From: Apostichopus japonicus
Taxonomy: Eukaryota > Echinodermata > Holothuroidea > Aspidochirotida > Stichopodidae
Assembly (NCBI RefSeq): GCF_037975245.1
Contig: NC_092572.1
Location: forward strand, 6,835,501 to 6,899,500
Direction: 5' to 3'
Length of the DNA stretch: 64,000 nt
The position numbers and the translations under genes were made by a program. The notes below the pieces were generated by a model. It had not been told where the DNA came from. It ran no database searches and saw only the letters and a list, made by a program, of their open reading frames with translations. Positions 11,048 to 21,960 of this stretch are shown here, piece after piece; within the stretch, counting starts at the first letter, position 1, and every line of letters begins with the position of its first letter.

Positions 11048-12130
11048 ATGTATTTCTTCGAAAAGCCCCGGAATGAGGAGAATGATCCATCGTCGCCATT
11101 AATACAGTCTGAAGAAGAATATAAATCAGAAACGATCAAGTTGGACTCAACGGAGAAACAAAACACCGAGCTAGCTAATAGTGGATCAACAAATAACGGC
11201 AATTGCAAAGCTTTCAATTTCAAAGCAACATGTTGGAAGTTTTTTAATCTAGTAAAGGATCGTTATGGTTTGCTTCTCGCCATCTTAGCGTCCTTTATGT
11301 ATGCCTCGACCAGTATTATTGTCAAAGTACTTGTGCAAACACTTGATCCACTTCAAGTAATCCCAATATCTTTAATCGTTACGATGATTGGCTCGTTATT
11401 TTTCGTCTTGCAACAACGAGTTTCTCTTCCCACAAGTTTTACTGATTATATCTGGTTATCCCTTAGTGGAGTTATGCTGATCTCAAACACATTTTGTTTC
11501 GTCTATTCTGTGAGTTTCATTGATGCCGGAAACACAGTTTCAATCTTGTATACGTCGGTGATGCTTGCAGGGTTTTCTAGCTGGCTTTTCTTGAAGGAAC
11601 CACTAAGACTACTGGAATTCTGTTTTGCGTTTCTAGCACTTCTCGGTGTCGTATTTGTTTCTCGTCCGTCTTTTGTCTTTGGAAACGATCAAATGGACAC
11701 CTCTGACAACGAGAACACATTGATCGGGGTAGGATTTGCTTTGGTTGCAGCATGTTCCATTAGTTTACAGTTTACGTTTGTTCGAAAACAGTCACAGCTA
11801 GGAATACATAGTTTATTTACACTATTCTTCAATTCTATTGTTGCTGTTAGTGTAAGTGCTGTCGCAGTAATCGCAAGTGGAAAATGGAGACAGCCAACAT
11901 TCGAAGAGGCTTTGTTGGCAATTTTGTGTAGTTCTTTGTATTTTGTTGGCCAATGTGCTCTTTATCTTGCCCTGAAAGTAGAAAAAGTAACCTTTGTGAC
12001 AATTATATTAACTCAGGAGATTGTGTACACATTCCTGATGCAGTTCATTTTTCTACAAGTCGCTGCTACATGGACTTCTTACGTCGGAGCATTTTTGATA
12101 ATAACTGCGTGTATTGGGATATCAATTTAA
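11048..12130 (+). CDS. SLC35G-like EamA-domain transporter, copy B
   Basis: A complete 360-codon single-exon gene from a real ATG to TAA. Residues 1-70 are acidic and hydrophilic (KPRNEEND, QSEEEYKSE). Two EamA domains follow (about 72-207 and 222-360), with about ten membrane segments and LKEPLR near residue 182. Vertebrate SLC35G1 has the same plan: a short soluble N-terminus, then two EamA halves. A multispanning transporter of internal membranes is likely; the substrate is unknown. The frame stays open upstream without an ATG back to a TAG at 10994, and that stretch resembles the start of copy A, so an upstream exon cannot be excluded. No indels separate it from copy A. Homology ends at the stop codon. 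The single exon could reflect retroposition, but no target-site duplication or poly(A) was seen. Confidence 0.88.
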   Translation: MYFFEKPRNEENDPSSPLIQSEEEYKSETIKLDSTEKQNTELANSGSTNNGNCKAFNFKATCWKFFNLVKDRYGLLLAILASFMYASTSIIVKVLVQTLDPLQVIPISLIVTMIGSLFFVLQQRVSLPTSFTDYIWLSLSGVMLISNTFCFVYSVSFIDAGNTVSILYTSVMLAGFSSWLFLKEPLRLLEFCFAFLALLGVVFVSRPSFVFGNDQMDTSDNENTLIGVGFALVAACSISLQFTFVRKQSQLGIHSLFTLFFNSIVAVSVSAVAVIASGKWRQPTFEEALLAILCSSLYFVGQCALYLALKVEKVTFVTIILTQEIVYTFLMQFIFLQVAATWTSYVGAFLIITACIGISI

Positions 12131-15100
12131 GTGCACATATCATCACTAAGTAATATATTAACCCTGCTTTTCCAATTAGTCCTAATTTAGCGTAGTTTTT
12201 TTTTAATTGAAATTCGAAATTGCTTGTAACGTCATAGTAATGGTGGAGTGCAAGATTGAATGCAAGGACAATGTCTTGAACTAATTATATAACAAAGGAG
12301 GTGAACACACCTTCCTAGAAAGAATGAGTACGATATAAATGATAAATAACAATAATTAAACAAAATAACTGTTACGTCCAGTTATAGTACAGGATTTCCA
12401 AGTGCGGTCTTAAACCAAGATATAAACAAACCGTAGCTTATTACGTTTAGAAGCCACGGAAAGTCGTAGATGCTTCTACAGTACTCAAATTGAACATTAT
12501 CATTTTCAGACGATGAAATGGTATTGATCACATCCTTTACTGACTTAATTAATGTTCTCCCGCTATATCAATGAACTCACCATTTTTTTTCCCTATGGCA
12601 AGTAAGAGTAATGTTTATGGGTTCTGATAGATTTCAAAACAATGTTTTGGTCCAACCAATCAAATGTTTGTGAATTACCCCCTCCGCACTGACTATACAG
12701 AGTGACTTTAATAAACTCCAGCATGGACTCAACAGGTGACAAAAATATTTGCAGTTAATTCAAGAGATTAATAGATAGAAATTCCCATATACGGCAACAA
12801 AAATCATGTTTTGATTGTAATATGCTCAAACTTGCTTTTCTGTATACTGTTTATTTTACCCCTGAACAAACTGAATGGTTCAAACCACGATTGTAGAAGA
12901 ATCTGAGCGAGCCTCTAGAAGAGATGCAGGTTTGCATACTTCTTCCCTTTTACAACTAATAACTTCAAATGACCTTGAACTGCTGATTCTCAAAAACTTT
13001 TTTCAAAACCAAAATTATATTTAAGACGATTTAACAAAAGATCTATTTCAAGAACAACTTTTTTTTCATATTTCAGTCACTAATTTTGATCTCATGACCT
13101 TTGACCTCTTATCCTGGAATGAAGTGCCACCTTAATAATAGATCACTTCCACTATGCTCCATCCACATCAAACTTTAAAAAAAAAAACTAAGAGGAGAAA
13201 ATGGATGGATGGATCATGGATGAATTGGTGGATGGATGGATGGATGGATGAATGGATGGGGCCTTTCAAATACTCTGAAATACACATCAGTCTCACTTAG
13301 TTAGTTCATTTACAATGTCAACAGGAATGTCCGAATCATTCATTCTGTTCATTTTAAATATTATATAGTTGCCAATTTCCCTACGGCGATGTAAAGTGTT
13401 CTTTCATAGATGTTGATAAATTTAGCAAAATGGAGAGTTTAGTAGCTTTGGAGAGCAAATTTTATATCTATTGATTTTGCTTGAAAGATATATTTAGAAC
13501 CAAACTAGATAGACGACGAAGACGAATAAACATCAAGTGTAAACTTGCACATATAACCATAGAACCCTGACATATGATAATAGGGAATGATACTAGCTAT
13601 ATAGAATGCGTTTAATCTACCGGACTTGATGGTAGTTTAAGATTTACGGAGGTTTTTCAAGTCTTATCTATTGATTTTTGAAGGGCTGTACAAATTTATC
13701 TCAACATAATCTACGGAGCAGTAGCGGTGGATGTGTTTTGATAGTATGGGATGTATAGTGAAATGAAAAATATACTGTCTCAAGGTACTCCGAGTGAGAG
13801 ACATCAGATCCACAGTTTGATAACTTCTACCATAAATGACGTCCATTATGTAAAATAACGTATTTATGTTGAGGCAGGGACGTAGCCAGGGGGGGGGGGG
13901 AGCAGTGGGAGCAACTACTCCCCCTTTTAGTGTCGAAAACATGTTAAAAACTGATGTTTTTTACTGCGTGATATTTTGTCAGTGCTCTTTTGATGTTGAA
14001 TACTCGTTAGCTCCGTTAACTCGATTATAATCGTATAGTAACATTCAGGCCTACTGATTCAGCTACTTGGTTGGCAGAAGGAATTAGCTAAATTTAGCCT
14101 ATAGCATATTACATGCCTACAGCTGGCCACTGCGTAATGAAATGCATATAGCCTACCATAACCGAACTCGATGGAGAGTCACGAACCGTATGCATAACGA
14201 CGACGTTCGTTCTCATCCTTTCTATGATTCGTAATAAGTTGTTGCACGAAGAACATGCATGCTAAGCTTGCAATCGTATGTGATACGCGCTTCCTATAAT
14301 AATTATTACACTGTTTTTTTTGTTGTTTTTTTTTCTCTCAGCAAATTATCAACTTCTAAGTACTTTGTAAACAGGGATTGCTTCTAATTGTCCAGATAGT
14401 AACATTCAGACATTAGTCTTCCTTAGTCAGGCAATTTTATATATAGTATCGCCTATAGCTCTGATCAAAGTTCAAAAATAAAATATTTTTAAATTCGATT
14501 TAATAATTGTTATAAACTAATTTAAAAGGTAGTGTGTTACATCCACTGGGGCGGAATATTTGAACGAGAATCATTCATTTGGACTGGAGTGTCACTCACA
14601 AGCTCACGTAATTAGCCTAAACATATAGTATGGCTCTGCATTGTTTTAAACATTTCCAGATTTATTTGAAACTGTAACATTCTACGAGTGCCATTCCCTT
14701 TTAATGTATGCCCTGTAAATCTACATGAAGGGCACTAGGTCTATGTTATGCAATGCAATGCAGGACGCATAATCATGCGTAATGAATTGATGCATTTTTA
14801 CTTCTCTCTAAACATTAGAAACCGTATAATCTGATAATAAAGATGTGTAATTCTGCTACAAAATATGAAAGTTTATATTGTCCACCAGTTAAGCTTGTCA
14901 AATGTATTAAAGTCCAGACATTGGACAATAAAAAAGAATCATCCTACTGGAAAAATTGTAAAAGAAGACTCTGTTTGTCTTTTTGATATAATATGTAAAA
15001 GAACATGTAAAAGAATTCAAACAGGAAGCAAAATCTGCTGATAATATAATATCATATTATAATGATGAAACTGGCAAAACATTGCACCAAATCGCATCTA

Positions 15101-15714
15101 AGAACCTTCAATTGTTCAAAAATTTCTCTAAGGGAAGGGAGACACTCCCTCCCCTTACAACCCTCCTACATATTTGTATATTTGTATTTGTATATTTATT
15201 TGTTTCATCACATTTTACAGTGTGACGGGAAGTCTCCTATAAAGCCTGTAAGGCTTAACAAAGTAGGAGACTCCCCAAAAAGAAAAAAGAAAGAAAAACT
15301 TAAGAATAGAAAAAGAAAAGTTAATAGTAGCATCTACAATGATGTAATAATAGAATTGACGCTAATTGAAATTAATAATCTTAGTAAACAATTCTAACAA
15401 TCTTTATAATGATCTTAATTAAAAACACACACAAGTATAAATCCATCAATAGTGAGAATTAAAATCATATCAATCATATCAATCGCAAAATGTGCTCCTC
15501 CCCCCCCCCCCCCCTTGCAAATTCCCGGTTACCTCGCTGAATTTAGAGAGGTAATAAAATATATATATAAAACAAGAATACAAACATGCATTCTGGTTTC
15601 GACGATGTAACGAGCAGTTTCCTTCATGAATCTGAAGTAATGTATAGTGAGGGTGAACAACATACTTGATCATAGTATACAGTGAAAGCAGTGTAATGTG
15701 ACAAACAATAAATT
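12131..15714. other. Intergenic with old repeats, no gene seen
   Basis: No supported exon. About 12893-13150 holds a decayed block with the motifs ACTTCAAATGACCTTGAAC and TGACCTTTGACCTC (13095-13108), related to the arrays at 15715 and 20330. At 13876-13925 a GGGACGTAGCCAGGGGG-type sequence resembles a transposon end, but I found no matching second end. Confidence 0.45.
13201..13260. repeat. (ATGG)n microsatellite
   Basis: Short impure ATGG/GATG repeat. Confidence 0.85.
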
Positions 15715-16400
15715 CACAATGACACAGGATGTCCTGAAATGACCATTGACCTCAACAACAGGCTTCTTGTACTAAATGTGATTCATCAACATACTAAATA
15801 TGACATTTGTTCTTGCTGAAATATGGTTTAAAACATGGTTTTCTCAATTTGACCCCTGGTGATTTCAAACTACCATTGACCTCCGCCCATGACATTATAT
15901 GATTCTTGTACTCAATGTGTTACAATTACATACTAGATTTCCGATCTGTCCAAACTTCCCTTGCGATATTGTTTAGGAAGGTGCGTTAGTGTAGAGAGAC
16001 AGGTAAGATGGGGAGTATAGTGAATATTTGGCGTTTGTTGACTTCAAATGACCTTTGGCCTCAACCAAAATCAATATAAGCATTTTTAACTCCGTGTTCC
16101 ACACTTCATACGAAGTATGTGAAGTGCCCAAACTTCCAATATTGAGATATCATGTTTAAAGGTTTACACTATTTGATATATGATGACCCCAAACGAGCTT
16201 TGATCTCCACTGAAAACAACAGGCTTCTTGTACTCAATGTGGTACTTGAACATACTAAATATGAGGTCTGCTCAAGCTTCCCTTCTTGAGATATCGTGTT
16301 TACAAGGTTTTCACAGTTTGACCCCTGGTGACCCAACGACCTTTGACCTCCACATACGCCATCATGAATACAAAGTTTACAATTATCATGGAAACCAAAA
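15715..16400. repeat. Degenerate array of about 120-190 bp units with TGACC(T/A)TTGACCTC
   Basis: About five diverged units begin near 15735, 15848, 16040, 16185 and 16323. Each carries a version of GACCATTGACCTC or GACCTTTGACCTC, then AACAGGCTTCTTGTACTCAA, a stretch like ACATACTAAATATGA, and CAAACTTCCCTT with GATATCGTGTTTA. It is the decayed internal part of a dispersed repeat family, seen again at 20330-21000. It is not coding. Confidence 0.75.
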
Positions 16401-16927
16401 ACCTACCAGTAAAAACATTCGATTTATCAATTTTAGATTTTGGCAATACCTGAGATATATGTAGGTTACCATCATTAACAAGTAAGCACCATTATAGTCA
16501 CTGCAATAATAGCTTAATTTAGTATTTCGATAGGGTTAGGAAGCCAACAGAAGTTAATTTCAAACCAAATCAATGCGATGATCGTAGGTCAACATCAGCT
16601 TATATCAATCCTTATTGTAATAAGTGTTCAGAGAGTAACGATGCATGTGTGATATTGTAACATACATTCCTACTCCCTGGACTGTCACTGGACATGCCCG
16701 TCCGACGGACAAGTGTTTCCCCAGCATCTGACCTCTTATCAAATACTGAGAGAGGTGAAATAGCCCCGCGCATCATCACTGAAGATAAGCTATTGTGAAC
16801 GAAGCCGTTTCGACGCAATTGAATATAAACAGAAACAAACCTGTCCCCAATTCTCAATCAGAAATACGAAACCACGGCTCACCGACACGGCAAGCCAGCA
16901 ATTGCGAATAGGTTAAGATAATATGCT

Positions 16928-17003
16928 TCTTGTTGCGGATTAGAACCAAGAACCTAACGCATGTGGGGCTGAAACTCCAACCGCTAGACCATGTCTAATA
17001 AAT
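16928..17003 (-). other. tRNA-like SINE remnant
   Basis: On the minus strand it contains TGGTCTAGCGGTTGGAG (A-box-like) and GGTTCTAATCC (B-box-like, one base from consensus). The stems are poorly preserved, so it is not a working tRNA. A run of about 20 T lies beside it at 17010-17029. Confidence 0.4.
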
Positions 17004-18425
17004 TCGACTTTTTTTTTTTTTTTTTTTTTTAAATTACGTTTGGTTAGCAATATTCACAAACCGATTATGACTAAAATCAGGATACAAATTTAAATTAAAA
17101 GGCTCATAGTTTTTTCCTCCTACGATGGATAATAGTCGATCAATTAAAAGGATATTCTGGTGGGAAATAATATTGATGCTATGAGGTTGTGGTTCTGACC
17201 CAAAGATGCAGAAAAACTCCTTCAGTAACCAGAAAATCATTTTAATGAGTTCGATTGTTTCGCCAACAACCAGATATGTTTCATATTAGTATATTTTTCA
17301 CATACAAATTTCAAAGGGTAAAATTTCCAAGCTTGTCGGCTTGAGTAATTAATTGTTTAAGCTATGCATTTCAATACAGAAGCAGATACTACCACATGGA
17401 CAGTAAATGTAAATGATTCCAAAAAGTATGACAAATATAAATATGGTAAAGAAAAGTATATTTCAGATTACTTCAGCTTTTAAATATTGTACCGGAATGA
17501 GATCAGTTCATCCTTGCGGCATAAAGACAATTTTTAAATACCGGTAATCCAGAAAGTGACATTTTTCACTGCGTAGATGTTTCGCGACAAAGAAGTGAAT
17601 ATAGTTCTTATTAATACTCGAGTGTTTTTAAGTTCAGTTCAGAACATCCATTTATCATATTACATCTGTTTGGTTATCGTAATTAATACATTCACTCCAT
17701 ACTTGTTTATTATTTTGAACAACGTACGATACTCCTCACTGTTGACCTAACAATAAAGTCTGTGGATAATTCTATTCTTCTTAATATCATGATCTCGACT
17801 TTCATGATAGACCAATTTGTGTTTGAATAATCTCTCGTTTTGTAGTATGCATGATTAACAAATTTTGTAAATAATCAACTGAACTGACCTCCTATCTATG
17901 TATACGATCATCATTACGATGTAACTGTTTGTTCCTTGTGGCCGAATAAACAAGGATATTTTTATTTTTAATTTGTAAATTTGTAATACAAGTGAAGTTT
18001 CCAAAAGAATGGTAACCTGTATGTACCTGTAACTGGTAATTTCTTGAAACGACAAGTTACTCTTTCGAAAATGGCATAACAACTAAATTAAATATGAAAT
18101 AGAATGTATGATTTTAATCTTAAAACCATCCATTGATACCATTTCCTGATAGGAACACTATTCTGTGCATATACTGTACTTCTCAAAGAGCTTCATATAC
18201 TAAGTGCAATATCGTCAATCATTCTACTTGGTTAATTAATGCTAACTTCTCATCAATAATATTTATGATTTGCATGCCATTTTTCCTTCCATTTGAAATT
18301 ACGACATCAAAATGTTTTGTTGGAAAATATTTCGGTAAAACAGGGACTACTATCTAACATAACAAGCAGTCTCAACAGTTGCTAAACAAAATGGAAGGCT
18401 TGATGTGTCCTCGACACCTTCCCTG
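17004..18425. other. Intergenic, no gene seen
   Basis: AT-rich sequence without a supported exon. It is the 3' side of SLC35G fragment C. Confidence 0.45.
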
Positions 18426-18715
18426 TCAGTTTTCAAGATCACAACCACACTCAGTGGTCTGCGTCGGTGGTCTGTTCTTTAAAGTAATTCCAATACACGC
18501 AACTATGACCAATGTAGCGCCAACATAAGAAGTCCAAACAGCAGATATTTGAAGTATTAAGAATTGAAATATAAACGAAAAGACGATTTCTATAGTTAAC
18601 ATAACTGTCACGATGGTTGCGGACTCTACTTTCAATGCAAAATAAAGTGCAGTTTGACCAAAGAGATTGATGACACCAGCCAATAATGAGTACATGATGA
18701 AAGTTCCAGATCATA
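18426..18715 (-). pseudogene. SLC35G-like transporter fragment, copy C
   Basis: An 89-codon frame matching only the last quarter of copies A and B: the segment GQTALYFALKVES, then ..TVMLTIEIVFSFIFQF and WTSYVGATL, ending with a longer polar tail (LKNRPPTQTTECGCDLEN) that A and B lack. Resemblance continues a few codons above its first ATG (GTF matches PTF in copy B), then meets an in-frame TGA, and no further transporter sequence appears upstream. It is either a truncated pseudogene or a last exon whose partners were lost or lie far away. The sequence is clearly more diverged than A is from B, so it is an older member of the cluster. No acceptor site with a pyrimidine tract is evident at its 5' edge. 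Confidence 0.7.
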
Positions 18716-18824
18716 TTAAATTATATGGTCATGTTATCATTTTCAAAATGCTGAAAAGAAAACTGCAAATCCACAAGTATAAGTACCAACGACCTCCTGG
18801 CATGTAGGCAGCTTTGGTGGTGTG

Positions 18825-19915
18825 CAAGGGCGGAACCGGGGGGGGGGCACAGGGGGCACTTTTCCTCAGGATAAAACTGTGCCCTTTTTCTACATAAAAA
18901 ATTGTACTCTTGATCACCTTATTAGGTCAGCGATATTTCAGTAAGAGATCTAATCCTAATTTAGAAGTAATAATGAATTTCTGTGGGTCAAACTCAAATG
19001 TTTACTACCACAAGGCTTTTAGCATTCTGGTGAGTGCCATTATGCATATTCAAGTTGTCAAAAAAAATCCTAATACATTTCCAAAAATACATATTACATT
19101 GTGACTTTGTAATAAGCAGAAGCCATTTATAGCCTACTATGAATAATAAGTTTAGTTTTAATATCCCATAACCTACCCCATCCTTTCGTATTTTGACATT
19201 TTTCATTTGCTTTCATGCATGTATCGATCGCGTATGTATGGACTTGGACTTTATAATGATTTCACCTCATTTTGTCTCGAAAGAAAACTTGTTCCTTGTT
19301 TCCAATTTGCACATTGGATATTGCAGTGCTAGTATGCATTTTTCCTGAAGGGCAGGGGGGGGGGGGTGGGGCAGTGGCGGAGCGTCCATACGGTCAGACG
19401 GACTCAAAATAACTGCTGGCGCCCTTTTCAGCTTTTAACCACTTTTTACTTATTCGCGATTATTGACTATTTTATTGCGCTCTCTAATACCTATTGACAT
19501 TTGTCGATTTTGTTCTTGTAATTTTCTGAAAAAATGGCGATGACACCTATTTATTCTTAGTTTACCTGCAAATTAGCAAGGCCCGGAAAGGGTCATTTCC
19601 GGCGATCTAGGGAGTATCTTTACTCAAAAAATTTCTGTACGCTCCGCGCCAACCTGTGGTGGCGCTCCGCTTAGATAGTGTCGAAAGCGCCCCCGGCCTA
19701 CAGACCATTCTCGCCCCCATGACCATTACCCCTAGCTCCGCCACTGAGGGGGGGGGGGCGTTGATGGAGTGACGTGTATACGCAAATAAAATAATACAAT
19801 AAAAATTATAAAGGGTACTAAATATCAGGCTGCAACAGTCCAATCGAATTTCTGCAAAGTGCCCTTCGACGTCGGTGCCCCCCCCCCTAGATTAAAAGTG
19901 CTTCCGCCGCCCTTG
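18825..19915. mobile_element. Candidate transposon with CAAGGGCGG ends, carrying a nested element
   Basis: The left end CAAGGGCGGAACCGGGG and right end TTCCGCCGCCCTTG are inverted partners over at least 9 bp, with G-rich and C-rich runs plus GTGCCC/GGGCAC just inside both. No transposase frame is present. A second element occupies 19372-19746. I could not identify a convincing target-site duplication, so the outer limits are tentative. Confidence 0.5.
19372..19746. mobile_element. 375-bp non-autonomous element with CAGTGGCGGAGC ends
   Basis: It starts CAGTGGCGGAGC and ends GCTCCGCCACTG, perfect 12-bp terminal inverted repeats. G-rich DNA flanks both sides, so the target duplication is hard to read. 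It contains a block (19631-19678) also found at 4779-4825. It has no coding capacity. The repeat style fits a hAT-like MITE; the family is inferred. Confidence 0.75.
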
Positions 19916-20329
19916 ACTCTCAACTCCACAGTAGGAATACTACCAACCATGGAGGTGACGGGCTGCCTGATGTTACAAATATATTATTTAACCCTTTGTC
20001 AGTTTGAAGATATGAGCGTCGGTCAGTAGACAACAGAACGCCATTACATTTAGGATAAAGTTGATAATAATTGCTTGAGTTTGGATGATAACGATGTTGA
20101 GATTTACTTTAAGCCTTACAAAAAGCTTGATCTGTATGGATCCTGGCTACTATTCAAATATCTACTGTCAGTCTTACAGATTACATATGGGGGGGGGGGC
20201 ACTCATATGATGTTACGTGCAACCAGAAAGTCAGTGGGCTTATTGTGATTCCTTGCCAATTGAGATTATAATCCCAAGCTATTGTCATTGTTGATTGAAT
20301 TGATCAGAAAGGTTTTTTCACTGACTGTG

Positions 20330-21000
20330 GGCCTACCTACTAAGTATGTTAACTTACCATGTTTACAAGCTATTTTTAGCAAAATTTAACTCAAGCCCTG
20401 CCCCCTAATGTGCATAATATCACATTGAACATACAGTATCATGTACCCACTATCTACCAACACCTTCACACAAAGTATGATTAAATTCTGAAAATGTTTA
20501 CATTTGACCCTGTGACCGCATTTATATTCATGAGATGAGCACCACAATCAATAGGGCTCTTCTACTCACTATGGCGCATATATGTAGCAAGTATGACTTC
20601 AATCCAACTTGTCGTTGTTCAGTGACCGTGTTTACAAGCTATTTTAGTAAAAATAAAATTGAGCCCCGCCCCCTAATAAATATGCATAACATCAACTTGA
20701 ACATATGTTACCATGTACCCACCTTCTACCAACACATTAATACCAAGTATGAATAAATTCTGACTTTCGGTTGCGGAGTTATTAGCATTTGGAGATTTTC
20801 GTGTTTGACCCCATGACCTCATTATTATTCATGAAATGAGCACCAAAATCAATAGGGTTCTTCTACTCAGTATGGTGCATCTATGTACCAAGTATGACTT
20901 CAATCAAACTTGCCATTGTTGAGTTATCGTGTTTACGAGCCAAGGGTGTCACATACACACACCATCGCATAGATTCCTTGAGCTTTCGGGGAAGGAATCA
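20330..21000. repeat. Two-and-a-half unit array with terminal hairpin
   Basis: Units of about 270-305 bp repeat phrases such as GTGTTTACAAGCTATTTT, GCCCCGCCCCCTAAT, ATCAATAGGGCTCTTCTACT and CAAGTATGACTTCAATC. The block closes with a short hairpin, GATTCCTT (20972-20979) against AAGGAATC (20992-20999), which probably marks the end of a dispersed element. It is related to the array at 15715-16400. Confidence 0.75.
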
Positions 21001-21819
21001 AAAACGGCAATGAGCCTGCTGTTGCTAAGGACCAGCAAAACCTGTCGTCTGTTTCTCATGTCCATGTACATTTGTGTACAGTCCTGATAAGATGAGTGCA
21101 TTCCAGCTGCAGTTCAATTGATGAAAAGAAAATACTCAAAATAACAATTTTGGAATTGAAAATTGCGGTAAACATTGGTAAAATGTACCACTTTGCTAGA
21201 TTCTAATGTTCGCATAGTGTCACAAGGAATGTCATAGTTTTGAGATCATAATGTAGGTTGTAGTGGAATATACATTCATAGAGTACTATAAGAGTCGAGT
21301 GCTACAAGGGAGCACGTCACATGACCCTCCATCTTTGGTAGGTTTTTTGCACCCACTAATTGACATGGTCCAGATTTATATATATGCTAATGAATTTGAC
21401 ATAGAATCTTGTGATTTGTGCTTGTTGAGTAGTGATGTAGCGCCATCACAAATTTGGTATACTTTACATTTACATGCAAATTCTCCTAATTTGAATGCAG
21501 TGTTATCATACGTTGGCAGAAGATTCTTCACAAAGTTTTCATCTATACAAGAGCAGAATACAGTATGATTCTCAAGCAAGCAGTTGGTTTTACAGTACTA
21601 ATGTCTATGTATATAGTTGAGTTGCACCCAGGATGGACACTACAGTGCTCACAGCCTCTTACTTGTTAACATACCAAGCAGAATTCTACTTGTACCAATA
21701 CACCTGCTGGTCTAGAAACCTGACTGCTGAACTAGCATGTTGATTCACGGAAGAAAACAGGTAGACGAGAAGAAAGAAGAGACAATGGGCATATCAATGA
21801 CTAAAGTGTCACAACTTGG
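21001..21819. other. Region downstream of RPS25, no gene seen
   Basis: A 101-codon open frame at 21263-21568 has no recognisable homology and is treated as chance. Confidence 0.4.
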
Positions 21820-21825
21820 TTTAAT
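21820..21825 (-). terminator. Possible RPS25 poly(A) signal
   Basis: ATTAAA on the minus strand, about 135 bp past the RPS25 stop. No AATAAA was seen closer. A plausible but unproven site. Confidence 0.4.
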
Positions 21826-21859
21826 TTACATTTCTGAATGATCACAGAACAGTAGAATG

Positions 21860-21911
21860 ATCAATACATATCATCAATACATATCATCAACACATATCAT
21901 CAATACATATC
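21860..21911. repeat. 13-bp x 4 tandem repeat in the RPS25 3' UTR region
   Basis: Four copies of ATCAATACATATC (one base change in the third). It lies between the RPS25 stop and the proposed poly(A) signal, so it is probably transcribed. Confidence 0.85.
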
Positions 21912-21960
21912 ATCACAGGATCAGCCCATTCGATCTCAAGGTATCTGATAAATGATTCCT

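Noticed and set aside
21263-21568. 101-codon open frame
   Set aside because: No recognisable family, no splice or promoter context, and an overlapping open frame on the other strand.
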